Shown: positions 19,601 to 29,021, counted from the first letter of the stretch. The stretch: DNA of 46,014 bases from Emiliania huxleyi CCMP1516 (GCF_000372725.1 NW_005200824.1:180983-226996), one strand, 5' to 3'. The notes: generated by a model not told the origin, from the letters alone. Numbers and translations are program-made.

Positions 19601-20281
19601 GTTAAGGCAAGGTAACAGTGATACCGACCCCGGGACCAATGCGATACCCTCAGCTCAGCTTTTGGCGACGAGCGCACGCCCCGCTACACGAGCGGGGATG
19701 GCTGTCCCGCCATGGGCACGGCCGCTTGCGCTTCTGAAGACGTGTGCTTGTGCCTCTGGCCCCTGAAAACGAGTATCAGGGAGTACCGGCACCAACTTGA
19801 TTCCGCGCGTCTCCACCTCCCACTATGTGACGCCACCCCCTTCCAATCCGTAAGTCCGTAAATCCAGGAATAAATTCTTTTTCTCGCAACACATAAATTC
19901 ACATAGCGCGCAGCCAATTTCTCGGTCAGCTAGCCGTTCCAGGATGCAGGAAAAAAAATAGTTTCGCTTTCGGCGGTCTGAGGCGGCCCAGCGGACCCCA
20001 GCGGACCCGTTGGCACGGCCAGCGCGCGGGGGGCACCGGGGCGACCCCCCGCCTCACTCGTGTCCTTCCTTTGGGTGTGAAAACGCGACCTCGCCGTCAG
20101 ACGTGGTGATTTCCCCACACAAATGTGCGGAGAGAGAGAGAGAGTTCTGAGATGTGCATGTGCATGTGCATGTGTGTGCTCCGAGGAGCGAGTTATTGTC
20201 GGAGACGCGGAGAGGAGCGAGAGCATACAACAAGACAGACCAACGTACTGAGGTCAGCGCACCGCTGACGCCGCGTGCACA
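19601..20281. other. Intergenic region with microsatellites
   Basis: This region separates convergent genes. It holds a GA repeat (about 20130-20143) followed by an ATGTGC repeat (20153-20176). A cagcggaccc doublet is at 19988-20008. No gene is supported. Confidence 0.4.
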
Positions 20282-21070
20282 TCAGAGCCGGCCGAGCCCC
20301 TCCCTCACGAGCACGAGGCCATCGGCCGGATCGCCGCTCAAGTCGTACACCGTGGATCCGTCCGAGGGGCGCGGGCCACCGTCGAGGACAAAGTCGACCT
20401 CGGTGCACCAGCTCGCCGACTCGCTACCCTCGAGCGGGTACGAGCACGCGAGCTGGTCGCCCGCCTCGCCGGTGGGAACTGTCGAGCACAGCAGCGGCTC
20501 GTCCAGCGCCTCGAGCACGGCGAGGCAGACCGGATCGTCGGGCATGCGGACGCCAACCGTGTCTCGCTTCCACTGCCGCGCGCCGTCCTTGTAGATGCCC
20601 CGCGGCAGCGAGGCGGACGCCGGCATGATGAACGTGAACGGGCCGGGCAGCGCGCTCTTGAGCAGTTTGAAGCCCTCGCGCGTGACTCCCTTCGTGTACT
20701 CCTCGACGTCGGCGAGCGAGCGGCAGAGCAGCGAGAGCGGCTTCTTCTCGCCGCGCGCGCCCTTGAGCGCGAGGATCCGTTTCGTGCCGTCCTTGGAGGA
20801 GAGCGGCGCGACGAAGCTATACGAGACGTCGGTGGGCAGCACGCCGCACCCTCCTCTCTCCAGTGCCTCAATCGCACCAGACGCGCGCCACATGTCAGAC
20901 CCGTCGGCCTGCACCTCCAAAAATTGCGTCGGCTGGCGCGATGCGCGGCGGCTCCGCATGTTCATCGTGGCCGTCTCGGCGCGGCGGGAGCATCCCACCG
21001 CCACACGAGACCGGACGGGCAGCAGTCGCACGTAGGACGCTGATGCGAGAACGATGGTGAGCAGAGACAT
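20282..21070 (-). CDS. YrdC/YciO-type threonylcarbamoyl-AMP synthase-like protein, probably organellar
   Basis: A single exon; from the Met at 21070 (MSLLTIVLASASYVRLLPVR) the product is 262 residues. The frame is open to 21238, but that extension overlaps the edge of a transposon, so I prefer the internal start. Residues 1-40 look like a signal plus transit sequence, suggesting import into a secondary plastid. The YrdC fold follows: AIEALERGGCGVLPTDVSYS, then KGARGEKKPLSLLC, LLKSALPGPFTFIMPAS and TVGVRMPDDP. Sua5/YrdC make threonylcarbamoyl-AMP for the t6A base of ANN-decoding tRNAs. The KxxRxxxKPLS pattern is kept. The closest type appears to be YciO, whose in vivo role is less certain. A 4.2-kb transposon lies 175 bp upstream. 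Confidence 0.8.
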   Translation of the reverse strand: MSLLTIVLASASYVRLLPVRSRVAVGCSRRAETATMNMRSRRASRQPTQFLEVQADGSDMWRASGAIEALERGGCGVLPTDVSYSFVAPLSSKDGTKRILALKGARGEKKPLSLLCRSLADVEEYTKGVTREGFKLLKSALPGPFTFIMPASASLPRGIYKDGARQWKRDTVGVRMPDDPVCLAVLEALDEPLLCSTVPTGEAGDQLACSYPLEGSESASWCTEVDFVLDGGPRPSDGSTVYDLSGDPADGLVLVREGLGRL

Positions 21071-21978
21071 AGCAATAGCAGCGGCCTGAGACCGCGTGAG
21101 CAGAGTGCTTTTGTGTGAGTGATATTGCGTCAGGGGTGTGCCTTGTCGTGCTGCGCGGGCCCGGCGAGCGACTACCAGCCACTCGGGGAAAGGGTGTTTG
21201 TGCCCCGTTTGTGCCGCGTCCCGTGCCCCGGAGTTCATTTTATATTAAGGTGGCAGTCCGGGTTTTGCGAGACGGGTGTCGTCCCGCAAGATGGCATCAC
21301 GCTCGCACCTGCCGACCGCCGCCACGGCGGCGAGACGCCTTCTCCGCCACCGCGGCGCCGGCCACAGGCCAGCGCTAGGCAGCTGCCGGCCACACTGGGC
21401 CGGATTTGCCGGTAACCGTCGCCGCACACTCCTACGTCCACGCCGCTGTGACGTCTGGCGACGAGGCGCCGGCCGCCAAGCTTCATCGCCAACGTGGTCG
21501 CTCGCTGGTCCTCTCGGCTCGGCCACGCGTCGGCCCAGCTCGCACGAGCTCCAGACAGCCACCGGCCGCCACGCGTAAAGCGTACGGGTCGCCGGCTCCC
21601 TGTTGTGCTCTCACGCTGGCCGGCGTAAAACTGTGCTGGCAGTTGTCAAGCCGTACCCGTCGCGTTTCGAAAGGGAGCCCTCAATCGACGCGTCTACACG
21701 CACCGTGCCACCGCTCCCCACAACTGCTACCGTGGACATCAAGCTCCTCGACTCGATCTGCGGCTACGACGGCGCTCTAGCTGCTGGCTCTCGCGGGTGT
21801 CTGGCGACCCGCTCAGGCTTGCGAAACGGCCGGCCGCGGCGACGTGTTTCGAGCTCGCTGGCCTTCTCCGCGCGGCTGGGTCCGCCCCTAGTCGGGGCAG
21901 ACCCGCCCAGTCACTGGGCAGCGCGTGCGCCGTCATCCTGGACGACGGTGTGCCGATGCATCCGGGAGGCTCCGCGGG

Positions 21979-21986
21979 GCTGCTAT
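21979..21986 (+). repeat. Target-site duplication GCTGCTAT (left)
   Basis: It matches 23068-23075 on the other side of the inserted element. The uninserted right arm of the foldback element (inverted, about 24664-24680) shows a single GCTGCTAT followed directly by AGCAGCC, the pre-insertion state. Confidence 0.9.
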
Positions 21987-22044
21987 CAAGGACCGGCACG
22001 CCCCCCCCCTTTGGGAGGTTCCCCGGGTGGAGGTTCGTGTCATG

Positions 22045-22215
22045 AGAGAAGATACACCACTCCGTGTATCTAGACGCACGGAAGATACACCGAAGATACA
22101 CCGCAGATTTACTTATGCGGGTTCCGCGCCGAAGCGGTGTATCTTCATACGAAGATACACGGGTTCCAGGTCGAAGCGGTGTATCTTCACGGAGCGCGTT
22201 CATAGTGAAGATACA
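22045..22215. repeat. Subterminal GAAGATACAC cluster, left
   Basis: At least seven copies of GATACAC or its complement GTGTATC occur in both orientations, several paired as head-to-head (gtgtatcttcatacgaagat). Such clusters are bound by hAT transposases near their ends. Confidence 0.8.
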
Positions 22216-22239
22216 CGGAAGCGGGAGCGGCAGTTGCTC

Positions 22240-22911
22240 ATGGAGCTGGACGGGCTCGGCCCGCCCTTTGAGGGCTCCAATGGCGTCTGGTTCCGCGCCG
22301 GCGTCTGGAAGGGCAAGCCCGTGGCCCTCCGCATGTCGTCCGCATCCAGCACCGGCTTCGAGAACGTTATCGTGCAAGGCGGCAGCAAGAAGCGCAACAA
22401 CCCCTTTTGCGCCAAGTTCAAGCCGGTCGGCGAGAAGTTTCAGCGCCACCTGCCCGGCTCGAACAGCGCGACAGCCGAGGAGGCGGCCGCCAAGCTGGCC
22501 TACTACCACGAGTACGGGTCGGAGCTGCCGCCGCCTGCAGCTCGCAAGCCTCGCCGCCGCCCAGAGGTGCGCTCCTGAGCCCGCACCCATCCTGGCTGCG
22601 CTCAGTCCTCCTTCCCTGGGCTGTAGGATATGGCGGTAGAGCGGGCGGCCAAGGAGGCGCGCAAGCAGGCCAGGCGGCCGCAGAGGCCGCCGCTCACGCC
22701 CGCGCTGGCGCAGCCTCCACAGTCTCCTCTCACGGGTCCCGGTGTGCCGTGTGTGCCGGTAGTCCCTCTCCCCATGGGCTACCACCCCTTGCCCTCGGAG
22801 CCAGTCATCCCTGTGGGCCCTGTGGGTGAGCCCCAGCCAGGCCAGTGCCAGCACTCGTGGGACCCGGCCACCTGCGTCCTCTGCAACTGGTCCTGGGGCG
22901 CCCGGCGCTGA
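22240..22911 (+). CDS. AP2-like DNA-binding protein carried by a transposon
   Basis: There are two exons, 22240-22566 and 22627-22911, with a 60-bp GT-AG intron; 203 residues from the Met at 22240 (MELDGLGPPFEGSNGVWF). The frame is open upstream through the GAAGATACAC repeats, but that part is plainly repeat-derived. Residues ~30-90 (SSTGFENVIVQGGSKKRNNP then CAKF and SATAEEAAAKLAYYHEYG) resemble an AP2 domain: the basic strand region and the TAEEAAxxY helix. A basic stretch follows (AKEARKQARRPQRPP), then a Pro-rich linker, and the C-terminus CQHSWDPATCVLC could bind zinc. It may be a captured host regulator or a protein that binds the element's repeats. Confidence 0.6.
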
Positions 22912-23006
22912 GATACACTCAAGATACACTCGAAGATACACTTCGAAGATACACCGGTGGGATGTTATAAAGGTGTATCTTTGAAATGTATAGTCAAGTG
23001 TATCTT
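22912..23006. repeat. Subterminal GATACAC cluster, right
   Basis: Four GATACAC copies (agatacactcaagatacact and following) are trailed by two inverted GTGTATCTTTG copies up to the terminal inverted repeat. The cluster begins immediately after the stop codon of the carried gene. Confidence 0.8.
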
Positions 23007-23219
23007 TGGCTATCACTCGAACTTTGGACAAGGGAATGGCCCAAAGAGGGGGGCGTGCCGGTCCTTGGCTGCTATAGCAGCCTCGGGAGGGTCGAAAATC
23101 GAAGCCGGAGCGGCGGACCACGGAAGCTCCACGGACGGTGAGGCGGGCTGTGGTTGGCCCCCCCTGACCGGGTGAGGGAGTGGTGCCCCACCCCCTTATA
23201 AGGTGGCAGTCCGGGTTCT

Positions 23220-24140
23220 GTGAAGAGGGTCGCTCGTCGAATGCGAGCCAGTTCGCTCGCGACGCCGACGCCGACGCCGCCGCCGGAACGACCGCGGCGG
23301 CCGGTCGAGCGGCCGCCCCGGCCAGCGGCCGTATCGAGCCTGCCCGTCGCGAAGGTGCGGACCTCACGCGCCCCACCGGCCGCCCGCGCCGCCGCGCCCA
23401 CGTCGCTCTCTCGAAGCCCAGCGCCACGCCGCTACGACTCCCATCGCGACGACTCCCGTGCTCGCTCGTGGCGCAGGCGATCGACTCCTGACACCCATCG
23501 AGCGGATGGGCGCGTTCCCGCCGCGACCCGGTACTCTCGAACGACTTTTGAGGGCAAAAGGTGCCGCCCGAGCCCATTCCCGCCGCCCGCCGCCCGAGAT
23601 CAGCTGCCACCGGCCAGCGCGCGCGCGGAGACCTGCCGCGAGCGCCTCCGTGGCCCTAGCTGGGGTGATTAGCAAGCGCCTCGGCACTTTAGATTCGCCC
23701 CTCGGGCTTTTCCGCGCGCGTGATCAGTCTCGCGTTCTCTCCTTTTTCAGGCGCCTGTTTTCGGCCTCTGAAGAGCAACCGTCGAGGCGTCGATGCTCGC
23801 CTCCACGCCCGCGCCAGACCTCCGCGATTGGGGCGCCTTGTCGACGGGATCAATTGTGATTCCGGGCGTATTTTTCTGACACTTTACTCGCACGTCGGCG
23901 ACTCTTAGTCGCTTCTCCGTGCTAGGAGGCCTCTGTTTTGTGTCCGTGAGGACTAGATCGAAACTAACATTTCGGCACATGCGAGTAAAGTATCAGAAAA
24001 ATGCGCGTTCGTTCACAATTCATGTGTATATGAACGGTGCCGACGGGTTTGGCGAGCATCGAAGCCGTCCAGGCGCAGCAACGCGACGGTTTCGGAGGCC
24101 GACGGCTCCGAAAGAGCCTCCCGAGCGAGGCCGGCGCGGT
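23220..24140. other. Central part of the foldback element
   Basis: Reading frames here are Arg/Pro/Ala-rich without family features. An imperfect inverted repeat links 23846-23897 (tttttctgacactttactcg) and 23976-24012 (gcgagtaaagtatcagaaaa). This looks like a second, older hairpin or transposon end inside the centre. Confidence 0.45.
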
Positions 24141-24421
24141 CACGGTACCGTGGAGGCCACAGACGTCGCCGGAGCGGCACTCCCGGGGCGCCACTCCCTC
24201 ACCCGGTCAGGGGGGGCCAACCACAGCCCGCCTCACCGTCCGTGGAGCTTCCGTGGTCCGCCGCTTCGGCTTCGATTTTCGACCCTCCCGAGGCTGCTAG
24301 AGCAGCCCCGCGGAGCCTCCCGGATGCACCAGCACACCGTCGTCCAGAACGCCGGCGCACGCGCTGCCCAGTGACTGGGCGGGTCTGTCCCGACTAGGGG
24401 CGGGCCCAGCCGCGCGGAGAA
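24141..24421. repeat. Direct partial copy of the right-arm inner end
   Basis: Bases 24141-24421 match 24511-24791 in the same orientation (offset 370), including cacggtacc, agacgtcgccggagcggcac and the arm-specific ccactccctcacccggtcag. The two copies diverge more from each other than the two 846-bp arms do, suggesting an older duplication. Confidence 0.75.
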
Positions 24422-24560
24422 GATCATCCCACTCGCGGTTCGTCGCACCGTCCGCTCCAGTTTTCGTCTCGAGCGGGTCGTGAGACGGCCGCGAGAGCGA
24501 GCACCGCGGTCACGGTACCTTGGAGGCCACAGACGTCGCCGGAGCGGCACTCCCGGCGCG

Positions 24561-25406
24561 CCACTCCCTCACCCGGTCAGGGGGGGCCAACCACAGCCCG
24601 CCTCACCGTCCGTGGAGCTTCCGTGGTCCGCTGCTCCGGCTTCGATTTTCGACCCTCCCGAGGCTGCTATAGCAGCCCCGCGGAGCCTCCCGGATGCATC
24701 GGCACACCGTCGTCCAGGATGACGGCGCACGCGCTGCCCAGTGACTGGGCGGGTCTGTCCCGACTAGGGGCGGGCCCAGCCGCGCGGAGAAGGCCAGCGA
24801 GCTCGAAACACGTCGCCGCGGCCGGCCGTTTCGCAAGCCTGAGCGGGTCGCCAGACACCCGCGAGAGCCAGCAGCTAGAGCGCCGTCGTAGCCGCAGATC
24901 GAGTCGAGGAGCTTGATGTCCACGGTAGCAGTTGTGGAGAGCGGTGGCACGGTGCGTGTAGACGCGTCAATTGAGGGCTCCCTTTCGAAACGCGACGGGT
25001 ACGGCTTGACAACTGCCAGCACAGTTTTACGCCGGCCAGCGTGAGAGCACAACAGGGAGCCGGCGACCCGTACGCTTTGCGCGTGGCGACTGGTGGCTGT
25101 CTGGAGCTCGTGTGAGCTGGGCCGACGCGTGGCCGAGCCGAGAGGACCAGCGAGCGACCACGTTGGCGATGAAGCTTGGCGGCCGGCGCCTCGTCGCCAG
25201 ACGTCACAGCGGCGTGGACGTAGGAGTGTGCGGCGACGGTTACCGGCAAATCCGGCCCAGTGTGGCCGGCAGCTGCCTAGCGCTGGCCTGTGGCCGGCGC
25301 CGCGGTGGCGGAGAAGGCGTCTCGCCGCCGTGGCGGCGGTCGGCAGGTGCGAGCGTGATGCCATCTTGCCGGACGACACCCGTCTCGCAAAACCCGGACT
25401 GCCACC
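24561..25406 (-). repeat. Right arm of the foldback element (uninterrupted)
   Basis: The 846-bp inverted match to the left arm preserves the empty integration site of the hAT-like insertion. The arm has a 258-codon open frame on the minus strand (25379-24603), but the equivalent frame is interrupted in the left arm and has no recognised domain. Confidence 0.85.
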
Positions 25407-25410
25407 TTAA

Positions 25411-25426
25411 GTGTAGAGCTCTACAC
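25411..25426. repeat. Perfect 16-bp palindrome
   Basis: GTGTAGAGCTCTACAC abuts the TTAA at the right end of the foldback element. It may be a footprint of the insertion or chance. Confidence 0.8.
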
Positions 25427-25453
25427 CCCAGCGGCTGGCTCACGGCAGCGTCT

Positions 25454-26113
25454 CGCCGGTTGCCGGATAGGTAGGAGAGTACAGAACGTCTGGAGTGTAA
25501 CTGTGTACGTGAGATCGGTTTTGATAACAAGCACGGTCGATCCGTCAAAGCGATACACTCGCTCGTTCCTATCTCGCTGGAGGGCTGGCACGGACGGAGC
25601 TCTGTGCCGACAAACAGGAAGAGCCGAGCGGCAAGAAGGGCTCGATGGGGAGCGAGAACCGTCAAACGTGCTCACGGAGGTTTCGGAAGTCCACCCTGAT
25701 GCGGTCGGTTCCCCCCAGGTTTGAACGCGCAGCTCGCAAGACTCGTCGAGCACTCGCAGCCTCTCTGCGCCTCTCATATGCTGCCGCTTTGCGGGATGTT
25801 CAGTCTTTCCGGAAGATATCGTCGGAGTTTTGGAAGCTGCGCGGTCAAACCTGGGGGGAAACAAGTAACAAGAGCGTCACGACGGACTTCAGGTTACACC
25901 TCAAGCTCTTCTGACGCTTCTCGCTCCCCATCGAGCCCTTCTTGCCGCTCGGCTCTTCCTGTTTGTCGGCACAGTGTCCGTGCCAGCCCTCCAGCGAGAT
26001 AGGAACGAGTGTATCGCTTTGACGGATCGACCGTGCTTGTTATCAAAACCGATCTCACGTACACAGTTACACTCCAGACGTTCTGTACTCTCCTACCTAT
26101 CCGGCAACCGGCG
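25454..26113. mobile_element. 660-bp hairpin element
   Basis: The two halves are inverted copies. The outer ~200 bp are highly similar (left starts cgccggttgccggataggta; right ends with its complement at 26113). Inner parts are looser, with cccccaggtttga near 25715 matched inversely at 25845-25858. The short central loop is about 25745-25830. No coding capacity or clear target duplication is visible. It is a foldback MITE or palindrome. Confidence 0.75.
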
Positions 26114-26224
26114 CGTCGCGTATCGATCGAGCTCGCGATCCGGGCCGTGGAGCCCACGAGGAAGACTTCGTCTGCTGGGACGGAGTCCCGACGCTCGCTG
26201 CGTCCGCCGGAACTGGGGGCTACA

Positions 26225-26346
26225 CTGGCGAGGTACTCCCACGCCTCTCGGGGTTTTTGTCTGGCCGAGTCAACCCGAGATGCTGGGGCGAGCCTCGGCG
26301 AGACTGCGTCAGCTGTTCCCACAGCAGGCTGGAAGTACCTCGCCAG
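26225..26346. mobile_element. MITE-like element, copy 2
   Basis: The 122-bp unit is bounded by CTGGCGAGGTACT and its exact complement AGTACCTCGCCAG, with interior similarity to 12986-13106 (cggggtttttgtctggccga). It lies 6 bp from the Tc1-like element. Confidence 0.7.
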
Positions 26347-26352
26347 GGAGTA

Positions 26353-27100
26353 CAGTGGGTTGCGGGCATTAAGAAAGCGTCGCATTAAGAAACCACGCCG
26401 AGCGATTTCTGCAAAAATCTAAGAAACCACGGCGCGCCGCAGGCGCGGCTCCGAGAAAAGGCCAGACACGAGTGTGAACGGGAGCTCCCAGCTCGTCAAA
26501 TGAAAATTTCTCTTCGCCTGCGCGGCGCGCGCACTTGGCATTTTGCGAGAGAGAGATTTTTAAAGACCAACAAGAAATCACGACTCTCACAGTGATTTGG
26601 GCTCGGCAGCTTGATGCTTGTTAGCCCTCAGCCGAAGCTGGGGCCGGTCCCGTAGCCGAGAGAGCCCGCGCCGATGAGTTCGACGCGGTCAGGGGGGCCT
26701 GCGAAGAGGCCAGCGAGATGGCGATCGCTGTACTTCATGGTGCCCTCGGTGGGGCGGCTGACAAGCCAGAGGTCGATACTCTGGACGACCCATACATAGG
26801 ATGCCACGAATGCCTGAAGGAGTCCATTTTGCAAGTCTGCGGTGTTCTGAGTGAGCGGTGTGGATGGAGGCGTGTGCGTCTTGAGTCGGTGGCAGACTGG
26901 CTGGCGGCATCGGATCCGGGACCGCAGCTCACCTCTTCCGACTACCGGTATCCGGGGCCGGCTCTGACCTTTGACCTACCTTGATTGAGTGCCCCGGCCG
27001 AAGTTAAGAAACCACGGCGTGGGGTGGGTGAGGGGTGTGGAAAGGCTTAGAAATGGCGGCGTGCCGCAGATCCTGTTTTCTTAATGCCCGCAACCCACTG
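26353..27100. mobile_element. Tc1/mariner-like non-autonomous element
   Basis: It is flanked by TA on each side (26351-26352, 27101-27102). The 748-bp body has perfect 24-bp inverted ends starting CAGTGGGTTGCGGGCATTAA, plus subterminal ttaagaaaccacg copies at 26384-26435 and 27003-27017. The TA target and CAGT start are Tc1/mariner traits. No transposase is seen; its interior shares the 3' flank of the gene at 5913-6146. Confidence 0.75.
26628..26834 (-). pseudogene. Possible captured gene end inside the Tc1-like element
   Basis: A 68-codon frame ends in GSLGYGTGPSFG and is followed by sequence similar to that after the gene at 5913-6146 (ending YGSDSGSGW). The shared part is ~60 bp beyond the stop (26558-26615 against 5850-5908). 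The N-terminal portions do not match, so this is a fragment of a related gene or a common 3' UTR picked up by the element. Confidence 0.3.
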
Positions 27101-27168
27101 TACACACCTTTCTGTCCGCGTCCTTTCTCGGGGGAGCGACGAGCCAACCTGCTAGTACACACACATAT

Positions 27169-28584
27169 ATGTGTATGCCGCGCCGCCTCGCCGCCCCCGC
27201 CACCACCGCCGCGCCCTCGCCAATCACGCCGCCGCCCGCCCGCCTCCTCGACCTTCCCACGGAGCTCCTCGAGCGCGCCCTCTCTCGCTTCGATAGCCCC
27301 GTCGACATCGCTCGCGTCGCGGCCGTCTCGCTGCTCTTCCACGCCTCGCTCTCAGTGGAGGCTATCCGCTTGTGGGCGAAAGAGCGCGGCTACGTGCTGC
27401 CGGCGCAGCCAGAGGGCGAGGGCTGCGCCGTGCGATGGCTGTGCTTCGCTGCGCTGCTGTGCGAGTCCAACCCACCGGCGCGGGCGGCGGCAGGCGAGCG
27501 TCACAGCCTTTTCATCGACGGCGAGGGGCGGCTCTCTTCGTGCGGCAGTGCGGCATGCTGTCCCGGGCTACTCGGTCACGGCGTGGGCGTGCTGCTGCTC
27601 AACACACCGACCCGCCTCCCATCGGCGCTGGGCGGCGAGCGTGCCGTGAGCGTGTCGGCTGGAGCTTTGCACAGCCTGGCCCTCACCGTCGGCGGCGCCG
27701 TCTGGAGCTGGGGCTTTGGATGGAGTGGCCGGTTGGGCCACGGCGACCAGCAGCGCCAGTGGCAGCCGAAGAAGATCGAGGCCTTTGCGGGGCAGCGCGT
27801 CGTTGCTGTGTCGGCTGGAGAGAGCCACAGCCTAGTCCTCACCGCCGACGGCGTGCTCTGGAGCTGGGCCAATGGCTACCCTGGCCAGCTAGGCCACGGT
27901 GACGCACAGGACCAGTGGCGGCCAAAGAAGGTCGAGGCGTTGGCTGACCAGCGCGTCGTCGCTGTCTCGGCTGGAGGCATGCACAACCTCGCCCTCACCA
28001 CCGACGGAGCTGTGTGGAGCTGGGGCGAAGGAAACTTTGGCCAGCTGGGCCACGGCGACCCGCAGGAGCAGCTGCTGCCCAAGCAGGTCGAGGCCTTGGC
28101 TGGGCAGCGCGTCATCGCTGTCTCGGCTGGATATCGCCACAGCCTCGCCATCACCGCCGACAACGCTGTCTGGAGCTGGGGCGCAGGATTCTTTGGCCGG
28201 TTGGGCCATGGCAACCAGCAGCAGCGCCAGCTGATGCCCAAGAAGGTTGAGGCCTTGGCGGGGCGGCGCGTCGTCGCTGTCTCGGCAGCGTACAGCCACA
28301 GCCTCGCCCTCAGCGCCGACGGAGCCGTCTGGAGCTGGGGCTGGGGAGGGCAAGGCCGGTTGGGCCACGGCGACCAGCAGGAGCAGCTGCTGCCCAAGCA
28401 GGTCGAGGCCTTGGCTGGGCAGCGCGCCGTCGCTGTGTCCGCGGGACGCGATCACAGCATCGCCCTCACCGCCGGTGCCGTCTTTACTTGGGGCAAAGGC
28501 GAGCGCGGCTGCCTTGGCCACGGAGAGGACCTGTCGAACCAGGTGCTGCCCAAGAAGATCGAGGCGTGGGCGCCGGGGCGGTGA
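27169..28584 (+). CDS. F-box-like / RCC1-repeat protein 2
   Basis: A single exon of 471 residues (MCMPRRLAAP; a second Met at position 3 is possible). It is collinear with protein 1 at 18152: F-box-like segment (LLDLPTELLERALSRFDSPV, residues ~24-70), then seven RCC1-like blades ending FTWGKGERGCLGHGEDLSNQ. It differs at many blade loops, so ligand choice may differ. Its start lies only 69 bp beyond a Tc1-like element, and acacacatatatgtgta just upstream (27160-27174) is an inverted AT-rich box that could act in the promoter. The role is inferred as a ubiquitin-ligase adaptor. Both genes are intronless, suggesting spread by duplication or retrocopying. Confidence 0.85.
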   Translation: MCMPRRLAAPATTAAPSPITPPPARLLDLPTELLERALSRFDSPVDIARVAAVSLLFHASLSVEAIRLWAKERGYVLPAQPEGEGCAVRWLCFAALLCESNPPARAAAGERHSLFIDGEGRLSSCGSAACCPGLLGHGVGVLLLNTPTRLPSALGGERAVSVSAGALHSLALTVGGAVWSWGFGWSGRLGHGDQQRQWQPKKIEAFAGQRVVAVSAGESHSLVLTADGVLWSWANGYPGQLGHGDAQDQWRPKKVEALADQRVVAVSAGGMHNLALTTDGAVWSWGEGNFGQLGHGDPQEQLLPKQVEALAGQRVIAVSAGYRHSLAITADNAVWSWGAGFFGRLGHGNQQQRQLMPKKVEALAGRRVVAVSAAYSHSLALSADGAVWSWGWGGQGRLGHGDQQEQLLPKQVEALAGQRAVAVSAGRDHSIALTAGAVFTWGKGERGCLGHGEDLSNQVLPKKIEAWAPGR

Positions 28585-28744
28585 GCAGGAGGGTGTGGGT
28601 GCGGGGGGCGCATGGCCCGCCTGAGGCTGAGCCAAGTGCTGTTTCGATCGTGGTGGATGGGCCCACTGGCGTGAGGGAGCTTTCGGGAGCTTTCGCGCGA
28701 GCGTCGTCGCAGCTGGCCTGGAAAAGAATTCTTTTTCGAAGAAG

Positions 28745-28876
28745 TTGTCAGCACACCTGTGCGAGAACGCCGCGGAGGAGGGCAAGTACATCTGCAGCGA
28801 GTGTAAGGAGAGCGAGCTCCTCCCGTGCCGCGACTCAGCGGTGTGCAAGGGTTGGGACTTTTTGCGGGTATGGTAA
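28745..28876 (+). other. Cys-rich reading frame without a start codon
   Basis: Translation gives LCENAAEEGKYICSECKESE, then LLPCRDSAVCKGW and a stop. The CxxC and spaced Cys/His suggest a zinc-binding fragment. The frame is open upstream to about 28640 but has no Met, so it may be a terminal exon or a gene relic between the RCC1 gene and the Cys-rich gene. Confidence 0.3.
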
Positions 28877-29021
28877 TCTATAAAGACCATACCCCCCGCC
28901 TGCTGGAAATATAGAAATTCACGGGGCAAGCCCATCTCACAGAGACACAGAGAATGGCACAGAAAAGATCCGCAAAAACAAAAGATGTCGCCGTTGCGTG
29001 ACGTCGGGGATTGCGATCACA

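Larger units (their letters stand above)
21987..23067 (+). mobile_element. hAT-like non-autonomous element carrying a gene
   Basis: The 1081-bp element has ~28-bp imperfect terminal inverted repeats beginning CAAGGACCGGCACG, an 8-bp target duplication, and subterminal copies of GAAGATACAC on both sides. The 8-bp duplication, the 5'-CARGG-type end and the subterminal motif clusters are hAT-family characters. No transposase is present; instead it carries an AP2-like gene with an intron (22240-22911). Confidence 0.85.
21249..23183 (+). repeat. Left arm of the foldback element, with insertion
   Basis: Homologous parts are 21249-21986 and 23068-23183. The arm contains frames that are open over ~100 residues in both arms but carry a stop in one (CGCGTAAAG against CGCGCAAAG in the other). 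I therefore do not call a gene. A terminal-like sequence (ataaggtggcagtccgggtt) recurs at 23201-23220, just beyond the arm. Confidence 0.85.
21249..25406. mobile_element. 4158-bp foldback element with 846-bp inverted arms and TTAA flanks
   Basis: Both ends read TTAA then ggtggcagtccgggttttgc (left at 21245-21268, right inverted, TTAA at 25407-25410). The left arm is 21249-23183, interrupted by a 1081-bp insertion with an 8-bp duplication; subtracting these leaves 846 bp. The right arm is 24561-25406, also 846 bp, and is nearly identical. TTAA target sites are typical of piggyBac and Kolobok transposons. I find no transposase in the element. The 1.4-kb centre holds extra partial copies and its own inverted repeat near 23850-24050. 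Confidence 0.85.

Noticed and set aside
21739..23610. 623-codon minus-strand frame across the foldback element
   Set aside because: It crosses a transposon insertion, its target duplication and repeat clusters, so it cannot be one ancestral gene; composition is low-complexity.
24603..25379. 258-codon frame in the right arm of the foldback element
   Set aside because: The equivalent frame in the left arm is broken by a stop, there is no recognisable domain, and conservation is explained by arm identity at DNA level.
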